A stretch of DNA of 64,000 nt from an uncultured Lachnospiraceae bacterium (lineage in GTDB: Bacteria > Bacillota > Clostridia > Lachnospirales > Lachnospiraceae), in assembly GCA_949949005.1 (NCBI GenBank), contig CATLHM010000004.1, positions 62,001 to 126,000 of the forward strand, written 5' to 3'. The notes beneath the pieces are model-generated. The model did not search any database and was not told the DNA's origin. It worked only from the letters and a program-made list of their open reading frames with translations. The position numbers were made by a program, and so were the translations under genes. Positions within the stretch are counted from its first letter, which is position 1. The number at the start of each line of letters is the position of its first letter. This document shows, in pieces, positions 7,711 through 17,200 of this stretch.

Positions 7711-9273
7711 ATGAGCAGCAATAGCGAATTTTTGACGGAAGACGAATTGCGGGAGTTCCGCAAGGAGATTGAAGGTCTTGGACAGAAAGCTACGGTCCCC
7801 CAGGCGGACGAGGACGAGATAACGGAGGGACAGATTTTAAGTGAGATCATTGACGAGACGAACTCAAAGCTTCTGACTTTGGAAGAGAACGGTTCCTATG
7901 TAAAGATTTCCAAGGATAATATGACAGCCTGGCTCTATCTGACGGACCCCGGTATTGAACGAGAGAATTATACCATGGATGAGCTGATGGATTTCCTCAG
8001 ACAAAATGAGGTGACCACAGGATATCATCATTCCAACCTGGCTGCGATGATCAAGAAACGCGTATATAAGAGAGAGATCGTTGTGGCCATGGGGCAGGAG
8101 GCTATAGAGGGAAATAACGGATATTATGAATACAAGTTTGACATGAACCAGCGCAAGGCGCCCAAGGTTCTGGACAATGGCAGGGTGGATTATACCAACA
8201 TGAGTTCCCTCCAGAATGTTCATGAGGGAGATGTGGTGGCAATCTATCATCATGCCAAGGAGGGGAAGGACGGGTATGATGTGAAGGGCCGGATCCAACA
8301 GGTAAAGGGAGTAAAGGAAATTCCGCCCCTTGCGGGAAAGGCCATCTGTCAGAGCGGAGAGAATCCGGACGTCTATATCGCCCTTCAGGACGGCAAGATC
8401 GGAATGAAGAACGGTAAGATTGATATTCAGGCTCTCCACGAGATCAACGGGGATGTTACTCTTATCACGGGGAAGGTGGAATTTTTCGGCGATGTGGTGA
8501 TCACCGGAGGCGTGGAATCCGGCGTGGTGATCCGGGCAGGCAGGAATATTGAGATTAAGGGAAATGTGGAGGCAGTCAGCCTTTTCGCCGGAGGCGATAT
8601 TATCTTAGGCAGGGGCATTCAGGGAGGACAGAGATCAAAGATTATTGCCAGAGGCAATATTTATGCGGACTTTCTCGAACACACGGTGGCTGTGGCCGGA
8701 GGCGATGTGCAGGCCAATACTATTTTGAATTCAAGAGTCTCGGCGGACGGCAAGATTACCCTTACAGGAAAGAAAGGGGCGGTCATCGGCGGTTATAACC
8801 ATGCCATGATGGGAATAACGGCTACAGAAATCGGCAATGTGGCAGAAATCCGGACAGTGGTTCACGTGGGCTGCGAGAAGGAGGTTTACCAGAAGGTGCA
8901 AAAGCTGAGGATTGCCGAGGCTTCCCAGGAGGAGGCTTTAAGCGAGGTGAAAGAGGATTTCCTGGAGCTGATACAGAGAAAGAAAAAGGCAGGGAAGCTT
9001 TCGGACGCCTTAGAGATCAAGCTGCAAACCCTGGAATCCAAATATAATGCGGGCAGAAGCGAGTTGGAAGCTACAAGAAAAGAGCTGAGAAAGCTGGAAG
9101 ATCTGATCGCCACAGGGCAGGGCTCCGAGATCCTTGTGAACGGTAATGTTTACCGGGGCACAGTGGTATGCCTGGCTCAGGCACAGATGCCGATTGAGAA
9201 GGACACCTGCTTTATGAAGTACTATCAGCAGAGAGGCATGATCGAGAGCAGCGTGATTGCCTACTCTTCATAG
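7711..9273 (+). CDS. DUF342 / FapA-like protein
   Basis: This 520-aa protein starts at ATG 7711 after GGGAGG. It contains the FapA/DUF342 region: 'NGRVDYTNMSSLQNVHEGDV' followed by a Gly/Val-rich right-handed beta-helix-like repeat ('GDVTLITGKVEFFGDVVITG', 'GNVEAVSLFAGGDIILGRGI') to about residue 390. A coiled coil follows (about 395-475: 'SKYNAGRSELEATRKELRKL') and then a short beta tail. DUF342 proteins occur with motility or polysaccharide loci and in spore formers as possible bactofilin-like assemblies, but the molecular role is not settled. It sits between valS and folC on the same strand. Confidence 0.88.
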   Translation: MSSNSEFLTEDELREFRKEIEGLGQKATVPQADEDEITEGQILSEIIDETNSKLLTLEENGSYVKISKDNMTAWLYLTDPGIERENYTMDELMDFLRQNEVTTGYHHSNLAAMIKKRVYKREIVVAMGQEAIEGNNGYYEYKFDMNQRKAPKVLDNGRVDYTNMSSLQNVHEGDVVAIYHHAKEGKDGYDVKGRIQQVKGVKEIPPLAGKAICQSGENPDVYIALQDGKIGMKNGKIDIQALHEINGDVTLITGKVEFFGDVVITGGVESGVVIRAGRNIEIKGNVEAVSLFAGGDIILGRGIQGGQRSKIIARGNIYADFLEHTVAVAGGDVQANTILNSRVSADGKITLTGKKGAVIGGYNHAMMGITATEIGNVAEIRTVVHVGCEKEVYQKVQKLRIAEASQEEALSEVKEDFLELIQRKKKAGKLSDALEIKLQTLESKYNAGRSELEATRKELRKLEDLIATGQGSEILVNGNVYRGTVVCLAQAQMPIEKDTCFMKYYQQRGMIESSVIAYSS

Positions 9274-9350
9274 GAAGAGTTTCTCTTCGTGAGGAGGGTT
9301 CTCTTTGTGGGAAGGTGTTTCTTCGTAAATGGTTTGTCGGAGGTATGAGG

Positions 9351-10682
9351 ATGATGACCTGTCAGGAGGCGGAGGAGTATATACTTTCCATCCCCAAATT
9401 TGCGGGTAAGCATACCCTGGAAGATACCAGGAGACTGCTTGGGCGCATTGGCGGGGATGGGATCAGGGGAAAGATTATCCATATTGCAGGCACAAACGGA
9501 AAAGGCTCCGTTTGTGCTTATTTGCGTTCCATCTTGATGGAGGGCGGGTGCAGCGTGGGAATGTTTACTTCCCCCCATCTGGAAACCATGCGGGAGCGGA
9601 TTTGCCTGGGGAATGAGAAGATCTCTCAGGATGAGTTTTTAAAGGCTTTTCGGAAGGTCAGACAGGCAGTCAGGGAGGAGATGGAAGAGGGCTCTTTTTC
9701 AAAGGAAAAATCTCATCCCTCCTTTTTTGAGTTTTTATTCCTTATGGCTATGGCTTATTTCAGCGAGAAGCAGCCGGATTATCTGATTCTGGAGACAGGC
9801 TTGGGGGGAAGGCTGGATGCCACGAATTGTCTGATGCATAAGGATTTATGCGTGATCACGGAAATCGGTTATGACCATATGGAATATCTGGGAAATACCT
9901 TAGAGGAGATCGCTGCGGAAAAAGCCGGTATTATGATGCGGGAAGTGCCGGTGGTATTTGTCGATAAAAGGAGCGGGAGCACAAAGGTTTTGGCCGAATA
10001 TGCCAAAAAAGTAAAAAGCCCGGCGGTTATTATCGGAAAAAACAATATTTTCGATGTGAATATAAATCATAAAACCATTGATTTTTCGCTTTACACTGGT
10101 TATTATAAATATGTTAGCCTTTCGCTGGAGACCACTGCCCTTTATCAGCCGGAGAATGCTTCTCTGGCGGTGGCGGCTCTCGAACAGCTTAAGGATGGGA
10201 GGATTAACGAGAGCACGATAAGAAAGGGCCTGCGCTCTGCCAAATGGCCGGGCAGGATGGAGGAGATACGGCCGGGGGTGTATCTGGACGGCGCCCATAA
10301 TGAAGATGGGATTGAAATGTTGCTGGCAACAGTAAAGAGCCGCAAATGTCAGGGGAAGAGATTTCTGCTGTTTGGGGTGTTGGCGGACAAGCGTTATGAG
10401 AAAATGATAGGCCAGATCGCTGAGTCGGCGCTTTTTCAGAAGGTGGCCGTGACCGCAGTTGGTGAAAAAAGGAGCCTTTCCCTTGAAAAGGAGAGGGAAG
10501 TGTGGACGAGATATGGGGAGGAATCAGGCGGCGGTATTGCCCTTAGCTTTTACGAAGATGCGGCTCTGGCGTATCGGCATATCCTTGCGGAAAAGAAAAG
10601 CGGGGACGAGGTATACATTGCGGGATCGTTATATTTGATTGGACAGATGAAGTCCTTTTTGAGGAGAATACAGGATGATTGA
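9351..10682 (+). CDS. folC: Folylpolyglutamate synthase / dihydrofolate synthase
   Basis: The protein is 443 aa from ATG 9351 (MMTCQEAEEYIL), 7 bases after CGGAGG. It has the Mur-ligase-type fold: the P-loop 'IHIAGTNGKGSVCAYL' (about residues 44-59), 'GMFTSPHLETMRERI', 'ETGLGGRLDATN', 'ITEIGYDHMEYLGNTLEEIA' (metal-binding His), and the C-terminal ligase domain with 'WPGRMEEIRPGVYLDGAHNE'. It adds glutamate to folates, and possibly to dihydropteroate, using ATP in the cytoplasm. The stop overlaps the start of a 54-aa gene by 8 bases, implying translational coupling. Confidence 0.95.
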   Translation: MMTCQEAEEYILSIPKFAGKHTLEDTRRLLGRIGGDGIRGKIIHIAGTNGKGSVCAYLRSILMEGGCSVGMFTSPHLETMRERICLGNEKISQDEFLKAFRKVRQAVREEMEEGSFSKEKSHPSFFEFLFLMAMAYFSEKQPDYLILETGLGGRLDATNCLMHKDLCVITEIGYDHMEYLGNTLEEIAAEKAGIMMREVPVVFVDKRSGSTKVLAEYAKKVKSPAVIIGKNNIFDVNINHKTIDFSLYTGYYKYVSLSLETTALYQPENASLAVAALEQLKDGRINESTIRKGLRSAKWPGRMEEIRPGVYLDGAHNEDGIEMLLATVKSRKCQGKRFLLFGVLADKRYEKMIGQIAESALFQKVAVTAVGEKRSLSLEKEREVWTRYGEESGGGIALSFYEDAALAYRHILAEKKSGDEVYIAGSLYLIGQMKSFLRRIQDD

Positions 10683-10839
10683 TTTTGAAGAGGAGTTAAA
10701 GAAATTTCAGTTCAGCCTTGAGGTTGAGGACGCGGAGGAAGCCATCAATTCCCTGAGCAGGGAAGTGGACATGGCGGATCTTCTGCTTAAGATGATGGAA
10801 AAGACGGAGAAGGAAGAGAAAAAGGAAGAGGAAGAATAA
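10675..10839 (+). CDS. Small acidic hypothetical protein (54 aa)
   Basis: This ORF is shorter than the track's threshold. ATG 10675 overlaps the end of folC, and the RBS GAGGAG lies inside folC about 10 bases upstream. The product is strongly acidic and helical ('EEELKKFQFSLEVEDAEEAI', then a Lys/Glu-rich tail), ending at 10839, eleven bases before the next ATG. The tight placement folC / small gene / TPR gene and the consistent coding composition support a real gene. I do not recognise the family; the role is unknown. Confidence 0.7.
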   Translation: MIDFEEELKKFQFSLEVEDAEEAINSLSREVDMADLLLKMMEKTEKEEKKEEEE

Positions 10840-10849
10840 GGAGGACGGC

Positions 10850-12298
10850 ATGGTTTGTTATAAGTGTGGATGCCGTTTGTCAGAGCATGATTTTTGTACG
10901 GCCTGCGGTGCGGATGTAGCCCTTTACAAAAGGATATTGTCTGCATCCAACCGTTTATATAATGACGGGCTTGAGAAGGCCTCGGTGCGGGATTTGTCCG
11001 GGGCGATCATCAGCTTGCGGCAGAGTTTAAAATACAATAAAAATAATATTGATGCCAGAAACCTTTTGGGGCTGGTTTATTTTGAGATGGGGGAGGCGGT
11101 TGCTGCCCTGAAGGAGTGGGTCATCAGCGCCAATATCCGCCCCAAGAAAAATATTGCCACGGATTATATTGAGATGATCCAGGCCAATCAGGCCAGGCTC
11201 AGCAGCATCAATGAAACCATCAAAAAATACAACCAGGCGCTGATGTACTGCCATCAGGACAGCGCAGATCTTGCGGTGATACAACTGAAAAAGGTGCTCT
11301 CCAACAGCCCTAAATATGTGCGCGCCCATCAGTTGCTTGCGCTTCTCTATATCAATTCGGAGGAGTGGGAGAAAGCCCAGAGGGAGCTGATCAAGTGTAG
11401 TCATGTAGATACGAACAACACCACCACCATGCGCTACCAGAAAGCGGTGGAGCGTATGCTGATGCCGGAGAGTACGGCAGCAGGGAACAAGAACAGTGTC
11501 AGCAAGAAAAAGGCCTCCGGCAATTCGGTGCGGTATCAGAGCGGCAATGAGATCATCATCCAGCCTGCCAATGTGAAGGAGCCGAAGGGAATCGGTTCCC
11601 TGCTGAATCTGGGAATCGGAGTGATTATCGGGGTGGCGATTGCCTGCTTTTTGATCCTTCCGGGGCAGATCCAAAGCGCAAGGGCTGATATAGACGAGCA
11701 GCTTCGCTCCGTCAGTGAAAAGTCGGATGCCAAGACGGCCACCATTGACGAGCTGGAGCAGAAAGTACAAAAGCTGCAGGACGAAAATATACAGCTTTCA
11801 GAAGAGATTTCCTCCTACCAGGTAAATGACGATACCCTGAGGGCGACGGACAACCTTATGATGGCAGTCAGCGCATATTTGGCTGATCCCGATGACCTGG
11901 ACGGGGTGGCCGCCCACTTAGAAGCTCTGGATGGGGAAAACCAGATGGAGGGGCAGGAGGATGATGACAGCCAGTACAAAACGGAATCCTATATGGCATT
12001 GTACAACGGCTTTGTGGAGACGGTAAGGCCCCGGCTGGTGGAGTACTATTACAATACCGGCTACGAAAATTACCGCGCCCGCAATTTTGAGGATGCCATT
12101 CCGGATCTTTCCAGAGTATGCCAGTATGATGAGACCCACGTGAACGCTCTGTTCTTTTTGGGGATCTGCTACTACAGAACCGAGGATTATGATAATGCAA
12201 AAGAAACCTTTGCAAAGGTGATCGACGACTTCCCGGGCACCAACAGTGCCAGCCAGTCGGCGACCTATCTGGCAGAGATCAACAATATGGAGCAGTAG
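10850..12298 (+). CDS. Zinc-ribbon and TPR repeat membrane protein
   Basis: The product is 482 aa. It has a four-Cys zinc ribbon at the N-terminus (C3, C6, C16, C19: 'MVCYKCGCRL...CTACG') and cytoplasmic TPR repeats at about 30-205 ('IDARNLLGLVYFEMGEAVAA', 'VRAHQLLALLYINSEEWEKA'). A low-complexity linker leads to one transmembrane helix (about 249-271), then a coiled coil (about 280-325), and extracytoplasmic TPRs near the C-terminus ('VNALFFLGICYYRTEDYDNA', 'FPGTNSASQSATYLAEI'). The topology is inferred as N-in/C-out. It has TPRs on both sides of the membrane, which suggests a scaffold linking cytoplasmic and cell-wall factors. It starts at ATG 10850 after AAGGAGG and precedes the spoIIA operon. 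Confidence 0.85.
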   Translation: MVCYKCGCRLSEHDFCTACGADVALYKRILSASNRLYNDGLEKASVRDLSGAIISLRQSLKYNKNNIDARNLLGLVYFEMGEAVAALKEWVISANIRPKKNIATDYIEMIQANQARLSSINETIKKYNQALMYCHQDSADLAVIQLKKVLSNSPKYVRAHQLLALLYINSEEWEKAQRELIKCSHVDTNNTTTMRYQKAVERMLMPESTAAGNKNSVSKKKASGNSVRYQSGNEIIIQPANVKEPKGIGSLLNLGIGVIIGVAIACFLILPGQIQSARADIDEQLRSVSEKSDAKTATIDELEQKVQKLQDENIQLSEEISSYQVNDDTLRATDNLMMAVSAYLADPDDLDGVAAHLEALDGENQMEGQEDDDSQYKTESYMALYNGFVETVRPRLVEYYYNTGYENYRARNFEDAIPDLSRVCQYDETHVNALFFLGICYYRTEDYDNAKETFAKVIDDFPGTNSASQSATYLAEINNMEQ

Positions 12299-12360
12299 GG
12301 AGAAAATTTGTAACAGTTAAGAGAGTTTGCATTGCCGATGCAGTTATAGCTTTACGAAAG

Positions 12361-12390
12361 AGAACAGACGAGGAGTTTGTTCTTTTTTTC
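12361..12390 (+). terminator. Probable terminator after the TPR gene
   Basis: A short AGAACA/TGTTCT stem is followed by a run of T ('ttctttttttcc') about 60 bases after the TPR stop, separating it from the spoIIA operon. The stem is weak. Confidence 0.5.
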
Positions 12391-12471
12391 CTTGCACAAA
12401 TGTTTGCAGGAAGACGGATGTGGAATCATCAGGCATCGGAGATGCGTTTTGCGAATCATTAGGGGGATGCT

Positions 12472-12792
12472 GTGGAAAATAATTATTCGGAAAATTTTAA
12501 GGTCATTGACAATTACCTGATGGTCCGGATGCCGGAGGAGGTAGACCATCACAAATCGGGATATATCAGCAGGACGGCGGATGATTATATCATGAAGGAG
12601 GGTGTGGGAAACGTGGTTTTTGATTTTGAGGATACCCGTTTTATGGACAGCTCCGGGATCGGTATTATCATAGGGAGATATAAAAAGATATCCTATTTTG
12701 GGGGAAAGGTATTTGCTATCAATACGGATACGCGGATCAAGAGAACTCTGATGATATGTGGTCTGCATAAGGTGATCGAGATCATGGAATAA
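12472..12792 (+). CDS. spoIIAA: Anti-sigma F factor antagonist
   Basis: This is a 106-aa STAS-domain protein from a GTG start at 12472 (AGGGGG upstream). The phosphorylatable Ser is in 'RFMDSSGIGIIIGRYKKI' (about residues 61-78), the classical SpoIIAA motif. When dephosphorylated by SpoIIE in the forespore it binds SpoIIAB and frees sigma F. It is the first gene of the spoIIAA-spoIIAB-sigF operon. In other spore formers this operon is transcribed by sigma H with Spo0A; I could not see a convincing sigma H promoter in the upstream 170 bases. Confidence 0.95.
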   Translation: MENNYSENFKVIDNYLMVRMPEEVDHHKSGYISRTADDYIMKEGVGNVVFDFEDTRFMDSSGIGIIIGRYKKISYFGGKVFAINTDTRIKRTLMICGLHKVIEIME

Positions 12793-12902
12793 ACGGCAAA
12801 AATACCAAAGGCGCGCAGGAAAGATAAGCTTGGAAGTAAGCTTCTAAGCCTTTATGGGAGCAGTATCGCGGGCGCAGCCTGCGGTATGTGGAGGTAAAAA
12901 GA

Positions 12903-13415
12903 ATGGAGTTAGGACAGAAAATCGAAAACGGGATGGAAGGTAGAACGGGCATAAGGAATGAGATGCAGATGAGCTTTGACGCCATATCGGAAAACGAGGC
13001 CTTTGCCAGGCTGGCGGTTTCAGCTTTTGTGATGCCTCTGAATCCTACCGTGGAGGAAATTTCGGATATTAAAACAGCGGTTTCGGAGGCAGTCACCAAC
13101 GCAATCATTCACGGGTATGATGAGGAATACCGGCAGGAAAATGACAGGGAAACCAAAAAGGTGCAACTACACTGCCGGATAGAGAAGGATATGCTTTACA
13201 TACAGGTAAAAGATACGGGAAAAGGGATTGAGGATATTGCAAAGGCTATGGAGCCTCTTTTTACCACAAGACCTGAGCTGGAAAGATCCGGGATGGGTTT
13301 TGCGTTTATGGAGGCATTTATGGATCGCCTGGAGGTGGTTTCCGAGCCGGGATGCGGTACGGTAGTCCTGATGGAGAAGAGACTGCGGATGGCGGAGGAA
13401 GCGGATGAGCTATGA
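12903..13415 (+). CDS. spoIIAB: Anti-sigma F factor / serine kinase
   Basis: The start is ATG 12903 (MELGQKIENG), 8 bases after GGAGG; the GTG at 12888 lies before this RBS. The 170-aa protein shows the GHKL ATPase boxes: N-box 'AVSEAVTNAIIHGYDE', G1 'VKDTGKGIED', and G2 'SGMGFAFMEAFMDRL'. SpoIIAB binds sigma F in the predivisional cell and phosphorylates SpoIIAA. It is slightly longer than the B. subtilis protein, with about 10 extra N-terminal residues. Its stop overlaps the sigF start (ATGA), implying coupling. Confidence 0.95.
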   Translation: MELGQKIENGMEGRTGIRNEMQMSFDAISENEAFARLAVSAFVMPLNPTVEEISDIKTAVSEAVTNAIIHGYDEEYRQENDRETKKVQLHCRIEKDMLYIQVKDTGKGIEDIAKAMEPLFTTRPELERSGMGFAFMEAFMDRLEVVSEPGCGTVVLMEKRLRMAEEADEL

Positions 13416-14137
13416 CGGAAAATACAGTACTGATCAAACGGGCACAGGAGGGAGAAAAGCAGGCGCGTGAAGTACTGATAGAACAGAATCTGGGGTTGGT
13501 ACACCATATTGTAAAGCGATTTCTGGGGCGGGGCTATGAGGCTGAGGATCTGTTCCAGATCGGCGTGATCGGACTAATCAAATCCATAGATAAATTTGAT
13601 ACCGGATATGATGTGAAATTTTCTACCTATGCAGTGCCTCTGATTACGGGAGAGATTAAGCGATTCATCCGGGACGACGGGATGGTGAAAGTATCAAGAA
13701 CCCTGAAGGAAAACAATGTTAAAGTGAAGTATGCAAGAGAAAGGCTGGAGGGCAGGCAAAATCATGAGCCGACCCTGGAAGAGGTGGCAAGGGAGGCAGC
13801 TTTGAGCGTCGAAGAAGTTGTGCTTGCCATGGAGGCCAATGTTCAGGTAGAATCAATCTATAAATCGGTCTACCAAAACGACGGAAATGAAATCTATATG
13901 GTGGATCAACTGGCGGATGAAAAGCAAAACGGCCAGGAGGCAGTCTTAAACCACATGGTTTTGAACCAGTTACTGGACGGCCTTCCGCAAAAAGAGCAGA
14001 AACTGATATGGCTTCGCTACTATCAGGACAAGACGCAGACAGAAGTGGCCAGGGTTTTGGGAATCAGCCAGGTTCAGGTCAGCAGGTTAGAGAAGAAGAT
14101 CCTGATGAATATGCGGCAAAAAATGATGGAAGTATGA
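13412..14137 (+). CDS. sigF: RNA polymerase sporulation sigma factor F
   Basis: This 241-aa sigma-70 family protein overlaps spoIIAB by 4 bases. Region 2 reads 'RGYEAEDLFQIGVIGLIKSI' and 'DTGYDVKFSTYAVPLITGEI'; region 3 'EPTLEEVAREAALSVEEVV'; region 4 'DKTQTEVARVLGISQVQVSR'. The context after spoIIAA and spoIIAB identifies it as sigma F, the first forespore-specific sigma factor, rather than sigma G or B. Confidence 0.96.
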   Translation: MTENTVLIKRAQEGEKQAREVLIEQNLGLVHHIVKRFLGRGYEAEDLFQIGVIGLIKSIDKFDTGYDVKFSTYAVPLITGEIKRFIRDDGMVKVSRTLKENNVKVKYARERLEGRQNHEPTLEEVAREAALSVEEVVLAMEANVQVESIYKSVYQNDGNEIYMVDQLADEKQNGQEAVLNHMVLNQLLDGLPQKEQKLIWLRYYQDKTQTEVARVLGISQVQVSRLEKKILMNMRQKMMEV

Positions 14138-14203
14138 AGAACAGAAGGAAGGATGAAAGCGACAGGCAGATTGGAAATGGCTGTTGCGGAATAAGGAATA
14201 CGG

Positions 14204-17200
14204 ATGAAGAATTGGAAAAAAGTAATTGCATGTATCTTAAGTCTTGCCCTACTTGGGGGAGGCAGTATGAGTACACAGGCCTCCCAGACCGATGGGCCAG
14301 AGGATGGAAAAGAACCATCGCAGGAAGAGGGGGAGGATACCCCGGAGAACGGACAGGATGAAGATTCAAAGGACGGTTCTTCGGAGAATACATCGCAAGA
14401 GCCCACAGAGGATTCCTATGATGAGGAGCTTATGGAATACATAAAGGAGGCCCAGAACGCCCTTGCCCAGGTAACGGGGGAGGAAACGCTTATGGCGCTT
14501 GTCTATCTCTGTGAGAGCTATTCTCTGAAAAAAGCGCCGGATCCGGAGAGTGAAAGCATAGCGAAAATTCCTTCCGGTTCCACTGTTTTTATCACCGGTG
14601 TGGATGTGGATGCGGAATTAAATCTCTGGTATCAGATCACCGGGGAGCAAAGCGGCAGTACCTATACCGGCTATATCCAGCGGGAATACCTGGCCTACTC
14701 CAATGAACTGTTTCTGGAATGGGAGGATACCTACTTTCCGAAGATGGCCATGTTTGCCGCAGGAAGCGGGGTTTATCCGGATGTGGAACAATTCCCCAGG
14801 TCCTATCAGGATAAATTGATGCGGTTAAAGCAGGCCCATCCCAACTGGATTTTTGTTAAGCAGAATACCGGCCTGGAATGGCAGAAGGTAGTTAAAGAGG
14901 AAAATTATCAAGACCGGAATCTCATACATAAGTCCATGGGGGAGCCTTACCGGGGAGATTATTATGGACAGGGCTGGTATTATGCCTCGGAAGCGGCAGT
15001 GAAGTATTATCTGGATCCCAGGAACTTTCTGGATGACACCAGAATCTTCCAGTTCGAGCAGCTTACTTATAACCCCTCCTATCATTCCAAGGCGGCGGTG
15101 CAGAATATTCTGAGCAAGACTTTCATGAAGGGCCAGTTGCCGAAATCGGATATGACTTATGCGGATGCTTTTTACAAGATCGGCGTTTCCCTAAAGGTCA
15201 GTCCTTTTCATTTGGCATGCCGTGTGTATCAGGAACAGGGGGAAGGAAAGTCTCCGCTGATTTCAGGGACATATGATGCGGTGCCGGAATACAGGGGGTA
15301 TTACAATTATTTCAATATCGGCGCTTCTGGCACCACTGATAAGCAGGTAATAGAGTCAGGACTGGCAAGAGCCCGCAAGGAAGGGTGGAATACGCCTTAT
15401 GCCTCGTTAAACGGCGGTGCAGGAATTCTGTCGGTCAATTATATCCTGAGAGGGCAGGACACTTTGTATCTCCAGAAGTTTGATGTGGATGCCAGCGACG
15501 GCACCCTCTTTACCCATCAGTATATGCAGAATATAATGGCGCCTTATTCGGAATCCTCCATGGTAAAGCAGGCCTATGTAAAGACGGGGGCATTGGACAA
15601 TCCCTTTGTGTTTAAGATCCCGGTTTACAATAATATGCCCCAGGCTCCCTGCCCGGTGCCCAGCCAGGCGGCACCAACCGCCACACCAACGGCCACGCCT
15701 ACAATGAAGCCAACGGCAACGCCGACCTTGACGCCAACGGCAACCCCTATGGCAACAGCCACAGCTTCGCCGGCATCGAAACCAACCGCAACCCCTATGG
15801 AAACAGCCACAGCTTCGCCAACATTGAAGCCAACGGCGACGCCAATGGAAGCAGCCACAGCTTCGCCAACATCGAAGCCAACGGAGACGCCAATGGAAGC
15901 GGCCACAGCTTCGCCAACATCGAAGCCGACAGCGACGCCAATGGAAACAGCCACAGCTTCGCCAGTATCGAAGCCAACGGAGACGCCAACCGTAACGGCC
16001 ACAGCTTCGCCAACATCGAAGCCAACGGAGACGCCAACCGCAACGGCCACAGCTTTGCCAACATCGAAGCCGACAGCGGTGCCTACAGCAACAGCCATAG
16101 CTTCGCCTATAGCGACACCCGCGGCCACGTCTACAGCGACGGCCACGGCAACGCCCACGGCCACTCCCACAGGGGCAGCCACCACCGGGCCGGCACAGGA
16201 ACCTACGGTGAGGCCAACAGCTACAGCCGCAGCTACATCCCTGCCGACGAAGAAACCCACGCCGGTTCCCACCGACACGTTCACGCCGAAGCCAGAGGTG
16301 TCTTCCACAGCCACTGCGGAACTGACGCCGAAGCCAGAGGTCACGGCTACTGTGGAACCGACGGCTAAGCCCATAGTCACACCAGCAGAGACTTCTGCGC
16401 CAACCGTGACAACCAGGCCCACAGAAAAACCTACGGCGATTCCCACGGCCACAGTGACGCCAATAACAAAACCTGCGGTTACACCAACGGTCACACTAAC
16501 ACCCACACCAACGGCCACACTCACAGTTACAGTGACAGCCGCGCCCACAACGAACCCAACAGCAACCCCGGCCGCCACTGCTGTGGCTAAGCCAACGGCA
16601 GAACCGACAAAGGAACCCGCTGCCCCGGCTGAGTCAGCGCCGCCGGCGGATGGGAAGTCTTCGCCTGCCGCCACCCCGGGCGAAAATGTTCCCGGCGTGG
16701 GTATTTCTGAAGGAAGGGAAAATGCTGGACAAGGATCGGCTTCGAATGTGACCCAAAACACCAATTCGGCAGGTGTTACGGTGACGGCAGCCACACCGAA
16801 GTCCTATACCGAATCGTCGGAAAAGAAGGCCCTTTCCATGGATATGAGCAAGACTGGCATGATTTATGCACAGACATTGCAGCAGATCAAAGACCAGGGA
16901 ATGGAGGTTGAGCTTAAGATCAGCGACCAGGCAAGCTGGTTTATTGACGGCAGTGCCATAGAGGGGGAAAGCCTGGGTGACATTAATCTGGGCGTAACCC
17001 TTGGGGAGAGTGGAATTCCGAAAGAGAGGCTGGCTATCTTAACGGAAAATGAGAAGTATGTGGAAATGTCCCTGGCCCATGAAGGAGAATTTGGCTTTAC
17101 AATTGTTCTTTCCATAAAGCTTGAGGAGGCCCAGCCGGGGCAGTATGCCAATCTTTTCTATTATAATGAAGAGGAAGGCGAGTTTGAGTTTATGTGCGCC

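Noticed and set aside
7864-8439. 191-aa antisense ORF opposite the DUF342 gene
   Set aside because: No RBS and no family features; the + strand DUF342 frame fully explains the region.
12393-12471. Possible sigma H promoter for spoIIA
   Set aside because: An AGGA element is present but the expected GAAT -10 motif at 11-12 bp spacing is not; a promoter probably exists but I could not place it.
15795-16350. Second open + frame through the 48-bp repeats (reads 'EANGDANGSGHSFANI'-like units)
   Set aside because: It follows from repeat composition; there is no start or RBS and the real frame continues into conserved domains on both sides.
15625-16794. 389-aa antisense ORF opposite the Thr/Pro repeat tract
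   Set aside because: It is a low-complexity Val/Gly/Ala mirror of the repeat, with no start signal, created by the absence of stop codons in the repeat.
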